A DNA stretch of 64,000 nt from Rubrivivax sp. (GTDB taxonomy: Bacteria; Pseudomonadota; Gammaproteobacteria; Burkholderiales; Burkholderiaceae_C), in contig JADJYX010000047.1 of the NCBI GenBank assembly GCA_016719535.1, positions 251,874 through 315,873 of the forward strand, given 5' to 3'. The position numbers were made by a program, and so were the translations under genes. The notes beneath the pieces were generated by a model that saw only the letters and a list, made by a program, of their open reading frames with translations, made no database searches and was not told the origin of the DNA. Shown piece by piece: positions 36,256 through 43,994 of the stretch; the stretch's first letter is position 1; each line of letters starts with the position of its first letter.

Positions 36256-37015
36256 TCACTTCGGCGCCATGCGAATGGCCCCATCGAGCCGGATCACCTC
36301 ACCGTTGAGCATGTCGTTGGTGATGATCTGGTGCACCAGCATGGCGTAGTCCTCGGGGCGGCCCAGGCGGCTGGGGAAGGGCACGCTGGCGGCCAGCGCG
36401 TCCTGCACCTCCTGCGGCATGCTGGAACAGCATCGGCGTGCCGAAGATGCCCGGGGCGATGGTCATGTTGCGGATGCCGTTGCGCGCCAGGTCGCGCGCG
36501 ATGGGCAGCGTCATGCCGACCACGCCGCCCTTGCTGGCGGCATAGGCGGCCTGGCCGATCTGGCCGTCGTAGGCGGCCACGCTGGCGGTGCTGATCATCA
36601 CGCCGCGCTCGCCGGTGGGCTCGGGCTGGTTCCTGCACATCGCCTCGGCGGCCAGGCGGATCATGTTGAAGCTGCCCACCAGGTTGACCATGATGGTCTT
36701 GGTGTACACGGCCAGCGGGTGCGCGCCGTCCTTGCCCACGGTCTTGACGGCCGGCGCGATGCCGGCGCAGTTGACCAGGCCCATCAGCTTGCCCTGGGCC
36801 GTGGCGGCGGCCACCACGGCCTTGCCGTCGTCCTCGCTGCTGACGTCGCACTTGACGAAGACGCCGCCGATCTCCTGGGCCACCGCCTGGCCGCGCTCGA
36901 CCTGCAGGTCGGCGATCACGACCTTGCCGCCGTTTGCGGCCAGCATGCGCGCCGTGCCTTCGCCCAGGCCCGAAGCGCCGCCGGTGACGATGAAGACCTT
37001 GCCTGCGATGTCCAT
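36256..37015 (-). pseudogene. 3-hydroxyacyl-CoA dehydrogenase type II (HSD17B10-like SDR), one-base frameshift
   Basis: SDR that oxidises 3-hydroxyacyl-CoA or 2-methyl-3-hydroxybutyryl-CoA with NAD+. Visible: TGGASGLGEGTARML, NCAGIAPA, Ser in ISTASVAAYDG, Y-x3-K in AYAASKGG, and the family stretch TIAPGIFGTPMLF. After LF the open frame goes wrong; the next frame continues with MPQEVQDALAASVPFPSRLG and RPEDYAMLVHQIITNDML and ends RMAPK at 36256, as in intact members of about 252 residues. One extra base in the GG doublet at 36424-36425 accounts for this. A 16-bp palindrome lies 18 bp before the ATG. Error or real mutation is undecided. Confidence 0.85.
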
Positions 37016-37033
37016 GAGACTCTCCTCTTGGGG

Positions 37034-37049
37034 TTGACGTTAACGTCAA
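37034..37049. promoter_or_regulatory. Palindrome TTGACGTTAACGTCAA, LiuR-like site
   Basis: Perfect 16-bp palindrome, 18 bp upstream of the 3-hydroxyacyl-CoA dehydrogenase start. It resembles, from memory, the sites of LiuR, a MerR-family regulator of branched-chain amino acid degradation in proteobacteria. That fits a dehydrogenase of the isoleucine pathway. Confidence 0.6.
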
Positions 37050-37112
37050 TTCTCGGCCACAACGAAGCGGCCACCCGCGGGTGGCCGCCTGGATCAGCGC
37101 GGGAGCGCGTGC

Positions 37113-37766
37113 TCAGCCCAGCGCTGCGAAGGCCCGCGCAGTGATCTCCTCCACGCTGCCGCTGCCGCTGATGCGCGCATGCCGCGGCGCCTGCGCATCG
37201 CCGGTGGCAGCCCACCGGACGTAGTAGTCGACCAGCGGTCGCGTCTGCCTCTGATAGACGTCCAGCCGCTTGCGCACGGTCTCTTCCTTGTCGTCGTCGC
37301 GCTGGATCAGCGGCTCGCCGGTGATGTCGTCCTTGCCCGGCACCTTGGGTGGATTGAACGTGACGTGGTAGCTGCGGCCCGAGGCGATGTGGAACAGGCG
37401 CCCGCTCATGCGTTCGATGATGGCCTCGTCGGGCACGTCGATCTCGAGCACGACATCGAGCTTGACGCCGGCGGCCTTCATCGCTTCGGCTTGCGGGATG
37501 GTGCGCGGAAAACCGTCGAAGAGGAAGCCGTTCGCGCAATCGGGCTGGGCGATGCGGTCCTTGACGAGGCCGATGATGATGTCGTCGCTGACGAGGCCGC
37601 CGCCGTCCATCACCTGCTTGGCCGCCAGGCCCAGCGGCGTGCCGGCCTTGACGGCACCGCGCAGCATGTCGCCGGTGGAGATCTGCGGGATGCCGTACTT
37701 CTTGCAGATCTGGGTGGCCTGCGTGCCTTTGCCGGCGCCGGGCGCGCCCAACAGGATCAGTCTCAT
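37113..37766 (-). CDS. adk: Adenylate kinase
   Basis: 217-residue kinase catalysing ATP + AMP to 2 ADP. P-loop GAPGAGKGT (residues 7-15), AMP-binding GDMLRG and GFPRT, and the long-form lid region GRLFHIASGRSYHVTFNPPK, which lacks zinc Cys. ATG 37766 gives the canonical MRLILLG start; the frame extends further upstream without coding signal. It follows kdsB on the same strand after about 120 bp, the usual Burkholderiales order. Confidence 0.97.
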   Translation of the reverse strand: MRLILLGAPGAGKGTQATQICKKYGIPQISTGDMLRGAVKAGTPLGLAAKQVMDGGGLVSDDIIIGLVKDRIAQPDCANGFLFDGFPRTIPQAEAMKAAGVKLDVVLEIDVPDEAIIERMSGRLFHIASGRSYHVTFNPPKVPGKDDITGEPLIQRDDDKEETVRKRLDVYQRQTRPLVDYYVRWAATGDAQAPRHARISGSGSVEEITARAFAALG

Positions 37767-37886
37767 GGGGTCCTCGGGGGAGTGTTTGGATCGGCGGCCC
37801 GGCACACGCGCAAGCTTCGCGATCGGCTGGTCTCCAATCGAGAATAGCATGCACTTCCCTGCGTCAGCCTGACGCGGCGGGCACCG

Positions 37887-38636
37887 TCAGCCGAGCAGCC
37901 GGCGCACGCGTTCGAGGTCTTCCGGGGTGTCGACACCGATGCCCGGCGCGGTGTCGGTGACGTGCACCGCGATGCGCTCGCCGTGCCACAGCACGCGCAG
38001 TTGTTCCAGCGCCTCGATCGCCTCCAGCGGTGCCGGCTGCAGGGTCGGAAAGCGGCGCAGGAAGGCGGCGCGATAGGCGTACAGGCCGATGTGCCGCAGC
38101 GCCGGCGGCTGGCGTGGCAAGGCGGCAGGCGTTGGCGCGTCGCGCCAGTGCGGGATGGCAGCACGGCTGAAATACAGCGCCCGTCCGCGTGCATCGAGCA
38201 CGACCTTGACGACATTCGGGTTGCGGAAATCGGCCGCATCGCCAATGGCGTGGGCGGCCGTGCCCATCACGCAGTCGGGATGCTCGTCCAGCAACGCCGC
38301 CGTGCGTGCGATCAGCACCGGGTCGATCAGCGGTTCGTCGCCCTGCACGTTGACGACGACGTCGGCGCCGCCCAGCCCGAGCGCGACGCAGGCCTCGGCC
38401 AGGCGGTCGCTGCCGCTGGCGTGGTCGGCGCGCGTCAGCAGGGCGTGCACGCCGTGGCTGCGGCAGGCGTCGACGATACTGGCAGCGTCGGCCGCCACCA
38501 CCACGCGCCCGGCGCCCGACAGCGCTGCCCGCTGCGCCACGCGCACCACCATCGGCACGCCGGCAATGTCGGCCAGCGGCTTGTTCGGCAGCCGCGTCGA
38601 GGCCAGCCGCGCGGGGATCAGCGCGGTGAAGCTCAC
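37887..38636 (-). CDS. kdsB: 3-deoxy-manno-octulosonate cytidylyltransferase
   Basis: 249-residue enzyme that activates KDO as CMP-KDO for lipopolysaccharide core synthesis. The N-terminal nucleotide-binding motif ALIPARLASTRLPNKPL, VNVQGDEPLI, and the end motif APGIGVDTPEDLERV are all present. GTG start at 38636 overlaps the stop of the Trm112-type gene (GTGA). It belongs to a chain of overlapping genes with trm112-like and lpxK, which all serve or accompany lipid A/LPS synthesis. Confidence 0.96.
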   Translation of the reverse strand: MSFTALIPARLASTRLPNKPLADIAGVPMVVRVAQRAALSGAGRVVVAADAASIVDACRSHGVHALLTRADHASGSDRLAEACVALGLGGADVVVNVQGDEPLIDPVLIARTAALLDEHPDCVMGTAAHAIGDAADFRNPNVVKVVLDARGRALYFSRAAIPHWRDAPTPAALPRQPPALRHIGLYAYRAAFLRRFPTLQPAPLEAIEALEQLRVLWHGERIAVHVTDTAPGIGVDTPEDLERVRRLLG

Positions 38637-38854
38637 AGGGCCAGCGGACCCGGCGTTGCCGGGGCGTCGGTGTCGGTGATCGCACGCGCTTCGTGCTCGA
38701 GCATCACCGGCATGCCGTCGCGGATCGGAAACGCCAGCCGGTCGGCGTGGCAGGCCAGTTCCGTCGGACGCTGTTCGGCGTCGCGCAGCAGTTCCAGCGG
38801 TCCCTTGCACAGCGGGCAGACGAGCAGGGTGAGAAGTCGGTGGTCGAGGCTCAT
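38633..38854 (-). CDS. Trm112-family small zinc-ribbon protein (YcaR-like)
   Basis: 73 residues. LLVCPLCKGPLEL carries the CPLC pair, and LACHADRLAFPIRDGMPVML is the conserved second half of the UPF0434/Trm112 fold. In bacteria these lie almost always between lpxK and kdsB, as here, with ATGA/GTGA overlaps on both sides. Biochemical role in bacteria is not settled; related Trm112 proteins activate methyltransferases. Confidence 0.93.
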   Translation of the reverse strand: MSLDHRLLTLLVCPLCKGPLELLRDAEQRPTELACHADRLAFPIRDGMPVMLEHEARAITDTDAPATPGPLAL

Positions 38855-39906
38855 GGTGCAGCGGCGCGCGGCAGGCGCGCCAGCAACGCGGCCACGAAGT
38901 CGGCCGGCAGTTCCAAGTCTAGCCCGACGACCCAGACCGCCACCTCGCCACCGGCCCAGGCGGCCAGCTTGACGGCGTCCTTCTCGGTGGTGACCACCTC
39001 GCGCGTGCCGCCCGGCCAGGGCGCAGCGCCGCCGTAGGCGTGGTGGTCGGGCAGGGGCAGGCGTTCGATCTGCAGGCCTGCAGCCTCCAGCGCCGCGAAG
39101 AAGCGGCCGGGCACCGCGATGCCGGCCATCGCCAGCAGGGGCCGGCCGCGCAGCGCGGACAGCGGCTGCGGAGCGCCTGCCATGCCGGCCAGCCAGCGGC
39201 CCAGCGGCCAGGCGCCGCCCAGCCGGCGCCGCGCCAGATGGCCCGGCCAGGACGTGCTGGCGCAATCGTGGTTGTAGAGCACCAGCGTGCTCGGCCCGGG
39301 CGCCGGCCCCAGGGGCTCGCGCAGCGGGCCGGCTGGCAGCAGCAGGCCGTTGCCGATGCCGCGTTCGTCGAACACCAGCACCTCGACGTCGCGACGCAGC
39401 TGGCGGTGCTGCAGGCCGTCGTCGGCGATCACGACGTCGACCTCGGGGTGATCGCGCAGCAGGGCCAGCGCCGCCGCCACGCGGTCGCGGCCGACGACGA
39501 CCGGCACGCCGGTGCGGCGGCGGATCAGCAGGGGTTCATCGCCGACCGCGCGCGGGTCGGCCTCAGCGGTGACCCCGGCGACCGCGCCACCGGCGCGGCC
39601 GTGGCCGCGCGACACCACGCCCGGCCGGAGGCCGGCGGCCCGCAGCGCCTGCACGAGGGCAATCGTCGTCGGTGTCTTGCCGGCGCCGCCGAGCACCAGG
39701 TTGCCGACCACCACCACCGGGCAGCCCGGCTGCGGCCGCTGCAGCGCCTGCCGCTCGCGCTGCCGACGGTCGCGCCGCTGCAGCAGGCCATACAGCGCGG
39801 CCAGCGGGCGCAAGGCGGTGGCCAGGGCGTCCGGCTGCGCGCGGTACCAGGTGGCAAGCAGCCGATCGCGCGCCCGCGCGGCCGGCGGGTCGGCACGCAC
39901 GCTCAC
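38851..39906 (-). CDS. lpxK: Tetraacyldisaccharide 4'-kinase
   Basis: 351-residue inner-membrane kinase that adds the 4'-phosphate to lipid A precursor. The P-loop is VVGNLVLGGAGKTPT (about 67-80), followed by SRGHGR, VGDEPLLI, ADDGLQHRQL and the C-terminal TTEKDAVKL. Start codon is GTG 39906. The stop overlaps the trm112-like gene. The upstream neighbour exbD ends 17 bp before it. Confidence 0.96.
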   Translation of the reverse strand: MSVRADPPAARARDRLLATWYRAQPDALATALRPLAALYGLLQRRDRRQRERQALQRPQPGCPVVVVGNLVLGGAGKTPTTIALVQALRAAGLRPGVVSRGHGRAGGAVAGVTAEADPRAVGDEPLLIRRRTGVPVVVGRDRVAAALALLRDHPEVDVVIADDGLQHRQLRRDVEVLVFDERGIGNGLLLPAGPLREPLGPAPGPSTLVLYNHDCASTSWPGHLARRRLGGAWPLGRWLAGMAGAPQPLSALRGRPLLAMAGIAVPGRFFAALEAAGLQIERLPLPDHHAYGGAAPWPGGTREVVTTEKDAVKLAAWAGGEVAVWVVGLDLELPADFVAALLARLPRAAAP

Positions 39907-39922
39907 GGCCGTCTCACGGCGG

Positions 39923-40348
39923 TCAGCGGGCGGCGTTGCCGCTGGTCTGCGTGGCGAAGGTCAGCCGCTGCAGCCCGGCGCGGCGTGCCGCGTCGAGCAC
40001 GTTGACCACGGACTGGTGGGCCGCGGTGGCATCGGCCGAGATGATGACCACCGCATCGTCGCGGCCACCGGCGGCCTGGCGCAGTTCCGTCGCCAGCAGG
40101 TCCACGCTGCGGCCGTCGATCGGCTGCCGGTTGACGGCATAGCGCCCGTCGGCGGCCACCGAGACGATGATCTCGCCGGGACGCTCGCGCAGCCGCTCGC
40201 TGTTGGCCGACGGCAGATTGACCTGCAGTTCGGTGAAGCGCGAATACGTCGTCGAAAGCATCAGGAAGATCAGCACCACCAGCAGCACGTCGATGAACGG
40301 GATCAGGTTGATCTCCGGTTCGTCGGGGCGGCGGCGGCTGAAGCGCAT
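39923..40348 (-). CDS. exbD: ExbD/TolR-family biopolymer transport protein
   Basis: 141-residue protein with one N-terminal transmembrane helix (INLIPFIDVLLVVLIFLMLS) containing the proton-channel Asp, and a periplasmic domain (QVNLPSANSE, VVIISADATAAHQSVVNVLD). With ExbB and TonB it energises outer-membrane receptors, three of which are encoded in this window. ATG 40348 gives MRFSRRRPDEPEINLIP, the usual start. It follows exbB by 4 bp. Confidence 0.94.
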   Translation of the reverse strand: MRFSRRRPDEPEINLIPFIDVLLVVLIFLMLSTTYSRFTELQVNLPSANSERLRERPGEIIVSVAADGRYAVNRQPIDGRSVDLLATELRQAAGGRDDAVVIISADATAAHQSVVNVLDAARRAGLQRLTFATQTSGNAAR

Positions 40349-40352
40349 GGTG

Positions 40353-41051
40353 TCAGCCCGCGGGGTGGTGGCTGCGCACCGCAAAACGCATCAGCTGCGG
40401 CAGCAGTTGCACGGCGGCGATTTCCATGCCGAGCTGGAATTCGTCGACGCGGCCGCGGAAATAGCGGTAGAACATCAGCGACGGGATGGCGACGATGAGC
40501 CCGAAGGCGGTGTTGTAGAGCGCGATCGAGATGCCATGCGCCAGCAGCTGCGGGTTGGAGCCGCCACTGCCGCTGGGTGCCTGCGAGCCGAAGATCTCGA
40601 TCATGCCGACCACGGTGCCCAGCAGCCCCAGCAGCGGCGCCGCGGTGGCAATGGTGCCCAGCGTGTTGAGGTAGCGCTCGAGGCCGTGCACGGCGCGCCG
40701 ACCCGCGTTCTCGAACGCCTGCCGGAGTTCGTCTTCGGTGATGCGCGGATCGGCTGCGACCGCACGGATGCCGGCTGCCAGCACGCTGCCGAGCACCGAA
40801 TTGGCGTCGAGCTTGGTCGTCACCTCGGCCGACGGCAATTGCTGGCGCATGACGCCGATCACCTCGTCCACCAGTCGGGGCGGCGCCACCAGGCTGCGGC
40901 GCAGGTGAAACAGGCGTTCGATGATGAGCGCCAGCGCCACCACCGAGCACAGGATCAGCGGCCAGATCGGCCAGCCGGCCGCTTGTATGATGGAAAACAA
41001 GGTCGTCGTCGGTTGCAGGGGCAGGTGGGGCGCGAGGCTATCGACGGGCAC
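40353..41051 (-). CDS. exbB: ExbB/TolQ/MotA-family proton channel protein
   Basis: 232-residue inner-membrane protein with three helices: IIQAAGWPIWPLILCSVVALAL, TAAPLLGLLGTVVGMIEIF (the family Thr/Pro segment) and HGISIALYNTAFGLIVAIP. It forms the proton channel with ExbD. ATG 41051 is annotated, but a TTG at 41000 (LFSIIQ) matches the usual family start MFSIIQAAG, so the first about 17 residues may not be translated. Confidence 0.92.
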   Translation of the reverse strand: MPVDSLAPHLPLQPTTTLFSIIQAAGWPIWPLILCSVVALALIIERLFHLRRSLVAPPRLVDEVIGVMRQQLPSAEVTTKLDANSVLGSVLAAGIRAVAADPRITEDELRQAFENAGRRAVHGLERYLNTLGTIATAAPLLGLLGTVVGMIEIFGSQAPSGSGGSNPQLLAHGISIALYNTAFGLIVAIPSLMFYRYFRGRVDEFQLGMEIAAVQLLPQLMRFAVRSHHPAG

Positions 41052-41363
41052 CCTCGGGCGCCGCGGCGAGCGGGCGCATTATGTCCCGATGAGCGGTGCC
41101 GCCCCGGCACGCTTGCCGCCGGACAGGGCGCCTGTGGCGAGATGTCCACGCCGGCTGTGGACAACGTTGTGGGTAAATCTCTTGACATCGGCTGCGCAGC
41201 CACCGTGGAGGCGGCGCGGTTCATCGTGCCTGATTTTTAAGCGATCGTTTCTTCAATGATTTCAACGGCTTGCAAGATCGTGACAGGCTCATGACGGCAA
41301 AATGGCCTGTTCGGCCCGCATCCACGCGGCCTGTGGAGTACCGGCCCTCGCCAATCCGGGCCC
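41052..41363. other. Divergent intergenic region exbB / xseA
   Basis: About 310 bp between exbB (minus) and xseA (plus). TTGACA occurs at 41182-41187, but no -10 sits at the right distance. An AT-richer stretch (41226-41270) is the likely promoter zone. No small gene or RNA is evident. Confidence 0.4.
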
Positions 41364-42674
41364 GTGGCCATGGTTGAGCGCGCGGACGCAACCGCGGCGC
41401 GCCCGGCATGGGGCGTGGCCGCGCTGCTGCTGGCGGCGGGTGACGCCCTGGCCGCACGCTTGGGCGCCGTCACGGTGCGCGGCGAGATCTCGGGCTTCAG
41501 CCGCGCGGCCAGCGGCCACTGCTACCTCTCGCTGAAGGACGCCGACGGTGCGCCAGCCTTGCTGCGCGCGGCCATGTTCCGCCGCGCCGCCGCGCTGCTC
41601 GATTTCGACCCGCGCGACGGCATGCAGGTCGAATTGCGCGGCCGCATCAGCGTCTACGAGCCGCGAGGCGAGCTGCAACTGGTCGTCGAGGCCATGCGCA
41701 GGCTCGGCGCGGGCACGCTGTACGAGGAATTCCTGCGCCTGCGTGCGCGGCTGCAGGCGCAGGGCCTGTTCGATGCCGGCCGCAAGCGGCCGCTGCCGGC
41801 CTGGCCGCGGCGGGTGGCGGTGGTGACTTCGCCCGGCGCGGCCGCCTGGCACGACGTCATGACGGCCTTGCAGCGGCGTGCGCCGCAGGTCGAGGTGGTG
41901 CTGGTGCCGAGCCCGGTGCAGGGCGACGAGGCGCCGCCGGCGCTGGCCGCCGCGCTGCAGCGCGCCGGCCAGCTGGCAGGCGTCGACACCGTGCTGCTGG
42001 TGCGCGGCGGCGGTTCGCTCGAAGACCTGTGGGCCTTCAACGACGAACGCGTGGTGCGCGCCGTGGTGGCCTGTGCGCGGCCGGTGATCTGCGGTGTCGG
42101 GCATGAGTCCGACATCTCGCTGGCCGATCTGGCCGCCGACCTGCGCGCACCGACACCGACCGCGGCGGCCGAACTGGCCGCGCCCGAACAGGGCGAGCAG
42201 TTGCGCGCCTTGCAGCATCGGGCCGACGCGCTGCGGCGTGCGCTGCAGCGCCAGCTCGACCGCCAGGCGCAGCGGCTGGACGCCGCAGCCTTGCGCATGG
42301 GCCCGGCGGCGGCGGCGGTGGCCGGCCAGCACGAGCGGCTGCGCTCCACGGCCAGCCGCTTGCAGTTGGCCATGCAAGCCCAGGTGCCGCGCCGGCGGCT
42401 GGGCCTGGACCTGCAGGCCGACCGGCTGCAGCGCAGCGTGCGTGCGCCGCTGGCCCTGGCTGCGGCGCGGCTGGTGGCGCAGGCCGACCGCCTGCAGGCG
42501 CTGGACCCGCGTGCGGTGCTCAGCCGCGGCTTTGTGTGGGTGGAGGACGAAGCCGCGCGGCCCGTGGTGTCGGTGCGGGCGCTGGCGCCGCAGGCGCGCG
42601 TGCGCGCGGTATGGGCCGACGGCACGGCGCAGGCGCGCATCGAGTCGATCGACCCCGGTGCCGAGCCGCGCTGA
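41364..42674 (+). CDS. xseA: Exodeoxyribonuclease VII large subunit
   Basis: 436-residue subunit of the single-strand-specific exonuclease. N-terminal OB fold (VRGEISGFSRAASGHCYLSL), then the catalytic domain with RVAVVTSPGAAAWHDVMTAL, VLLVRGGGSLEDLWAFNDE and GHESDISLADLAADLRAPTP. The C-terminal half is an Arg/Ala/Gln-rich coiled coil with the final DPRAVLSRGFVWV motif. GTG at 41364 or ATG at 41370 can start it. sodB follows on the same strand, the usual neighbour in Burkholderiales. Confidence 0.95.
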   Translation: MAMVERADATAARPAWGVAALLLAAGDALAARLGAVTVRGEISGFSRAASGHCYLSLKDADGAPALLRAAMFRRAAALLDFDPRDGMQVELRGRISVYEPRGELQLVVEAMRRLGAGTLYEEFLRLRARLQAQGLFDAGRKRPLPAWPRRVAVVTSPGAAAWHDVMTALQRRAPQVEVVLVPSPVQGDEAPPALAAALQRAGQLAGVDTVLLVRGGGSLEDLWAFNDERVVRAVVACARPVICGVGHESDISLADLAADLRAPTPTAAAELAAPEQGEQLRALQHRADALRRALQRQLDRQAQRLDAAALRMGPAAAAVAGQHERLRSTASRLQLAMQAQVPRRRLGLDLQADRLQRSVRAPLALAAARLVAQADRLQALDPRAVLSRGFVWVEDEAARPVVSVRALAPQARVRAVWADGTAQARIESIDPGAEPR

Positions 42675-42833
42675 AGGCAGGGCCGTCGGCAAGGCGGCCG
42701 CAATCCCGCGTCGGGCGTCGGGACCGAGGGGCGAGCCCTAGAATCGTGGCCCGTTGCGCACCAAGGTGCGCGGCCTCCATTGCCTGGCGCGCCGCAGCCT
42801 GCGGCCGCCCTTGCCACCACCCGAGGAACCGTC

Positions 42834-43415
42834 ATGGAACATACGCTGCCTGCCCTCCCGTTCGCGATCGACGCCCTGGCGCCGCACTACAGCAAGGAAA
42901 CGCTCGAGTTCCACCACGGCAAGCACCACAACGCCTATGTGGTGAACCTGAACAACCTGCAGAAGGGCACCGAGTTCGAGTCGATGGCGCTCGAGGACAT
43001 CATCAGGAAGTCGTCCGGTGGCATCTACAACAACGCCGCGCAGATCTGGAACCACACCTTCTTCTGGAACTGCATGAAGCCCCAGGGTGGTGGCGAGCCG
43101 ACCGGCGCGCTGGCTGCGGCGATCAATGCCAAGTGGGGCAGCTACGCTGCCTTCCGCGAGGCCTTCGTGAAGAGCGCGGTCGGCAATTTCGGCTCCGGCT
43201 GGACCTGGCTGGTGAAGAAGGCCGACGGCAGCGTCGACATCGTCAACACCGGCGCCGCCGGCACGCCGCTGACGACCGCCGACAAGGCGCTGCTGACGGT
43301 CGACGTGTGGGAGCACGCGTACTACATCGACTACCGCAACCTGCGCCAGAAGTTTGTCGAAACCTTCCTCGACAAGCTGGTGAACTGGGACTTCGCGGCT
43401 GGCAATTTCGCCTGA
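42834..43415 (+). CDS. sodB: Iron superoxide dismutase
   Basis: 193-residue cytoplasmic enzyme that converts superoxide to H2O2 and O2. Metal ligands are visible in LEFHHGKHHNAY, WNHTFFWNCM and DVWEHAYYIDYRN. AAQIWNH and the Gln-lacking GNFGSGW pattern fit the Fe form. ATG 42834 is the family start (MEHTLPALPF); the frame opens upstream at 42780 without similarity. TAGAAT at 42739-42744 could be its -10 element. Confidence 0.96.
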   Translation: MEHTLPALPFAIDALAPHYSKETLEFHHGKHHNAYVVNLNNLQKGTEFESMALEDIIRKSSGGIYNNAAQIWNHTFFWNCMKPQGGGEPTGALAAAINAKWGSYAAFREAFVKSAVGNFGSGWTWLVKKADGSVDIVNTGAAGTPLTTADKALLTVDVWEHAYYIDYRNLRQKFVETFLDKLVNWDFAAGNFA

Positions 43416-43467
43416 CGGCGAGCCGGCAAGGCGGCGGCGCCGGCAGGCTGCCGCTGCCCGCCGATGG

Positions 43468-43929
43468 TCAGGGGCGGAAGGGCGCCCCGCGCAACCTGAA
43501 GCCGGCCTGGATGCCGCGCCTGGCAAACCAGCCCTGGCGCATCTCCAGCGCGAAGCGCACCGGCTTGGCCGAGCAATGCGAGGCATCGCTCTGTGGCTGC
43601 ATGTCAGCGATGTTGACGATGCTGCCGTCGTCGGCGATGAAGGCGATGGACAGCGGAATCAGCGTATTGCGCATCCAGAAGCAGCGCACCTCGGCCTGGG
43701 CATTGGCGAACAACATGCCTTCGTTGGCCCCCATCTCCTTGCGGTACATCATGCCGATGGACTGCTGCGCGGGTGTCTGCGCGACCTCGGCGCGAATCAC
43801 GTGCATGCCGGCCGTCAGCTCGATGGTGTCCAGGCGGGGCTGCGGGCCATGCTGGGCGGTGGCCACCAGGGCGACAAAGGCCATGGCGGCAGCCGCCAGG
43901 CGGGGGATGATCGTCTTGATGTACATCAT
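43468..43929 (-). CDS. DUF192 family exported protein
   Basis: 153 residues with an N-terminal signal segment (IIPRLAAAAMAFVALVATAQ). The DUF192 core reads IRAEVAQTPAQQSIGMMYRK and FWMRNTLIPLSIAFI, then GSIVNIADMQP. Found in many bacteria as a small periplasmic protein of unknown function. It is convergent with sodB and divergent from the ccoI ATPase. ATG 43929 with a second Met next to it. Confidence 0.88.
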   Translation of the reverse strand: MMYIKTIIPRLAAAAMAFVALVATAQHGPQPRLDTIELTAGMHVIRAEVAQTPAQQSIGMMYRKEMGANEGMLFANAQAEVRCFWMRNTLIPLSIAFIADDGSIVNIADMQPQSDASHCSAKPVRFALEMRQGWFARRGIQAGFRLRGAPFRP

Positions 43930-43994
43930 GTGACGGGGTGAGGAGTCTCCCTACATTATCGAAGGGTGCCGGCATGGGCCCGCCTGGGCTTCCG

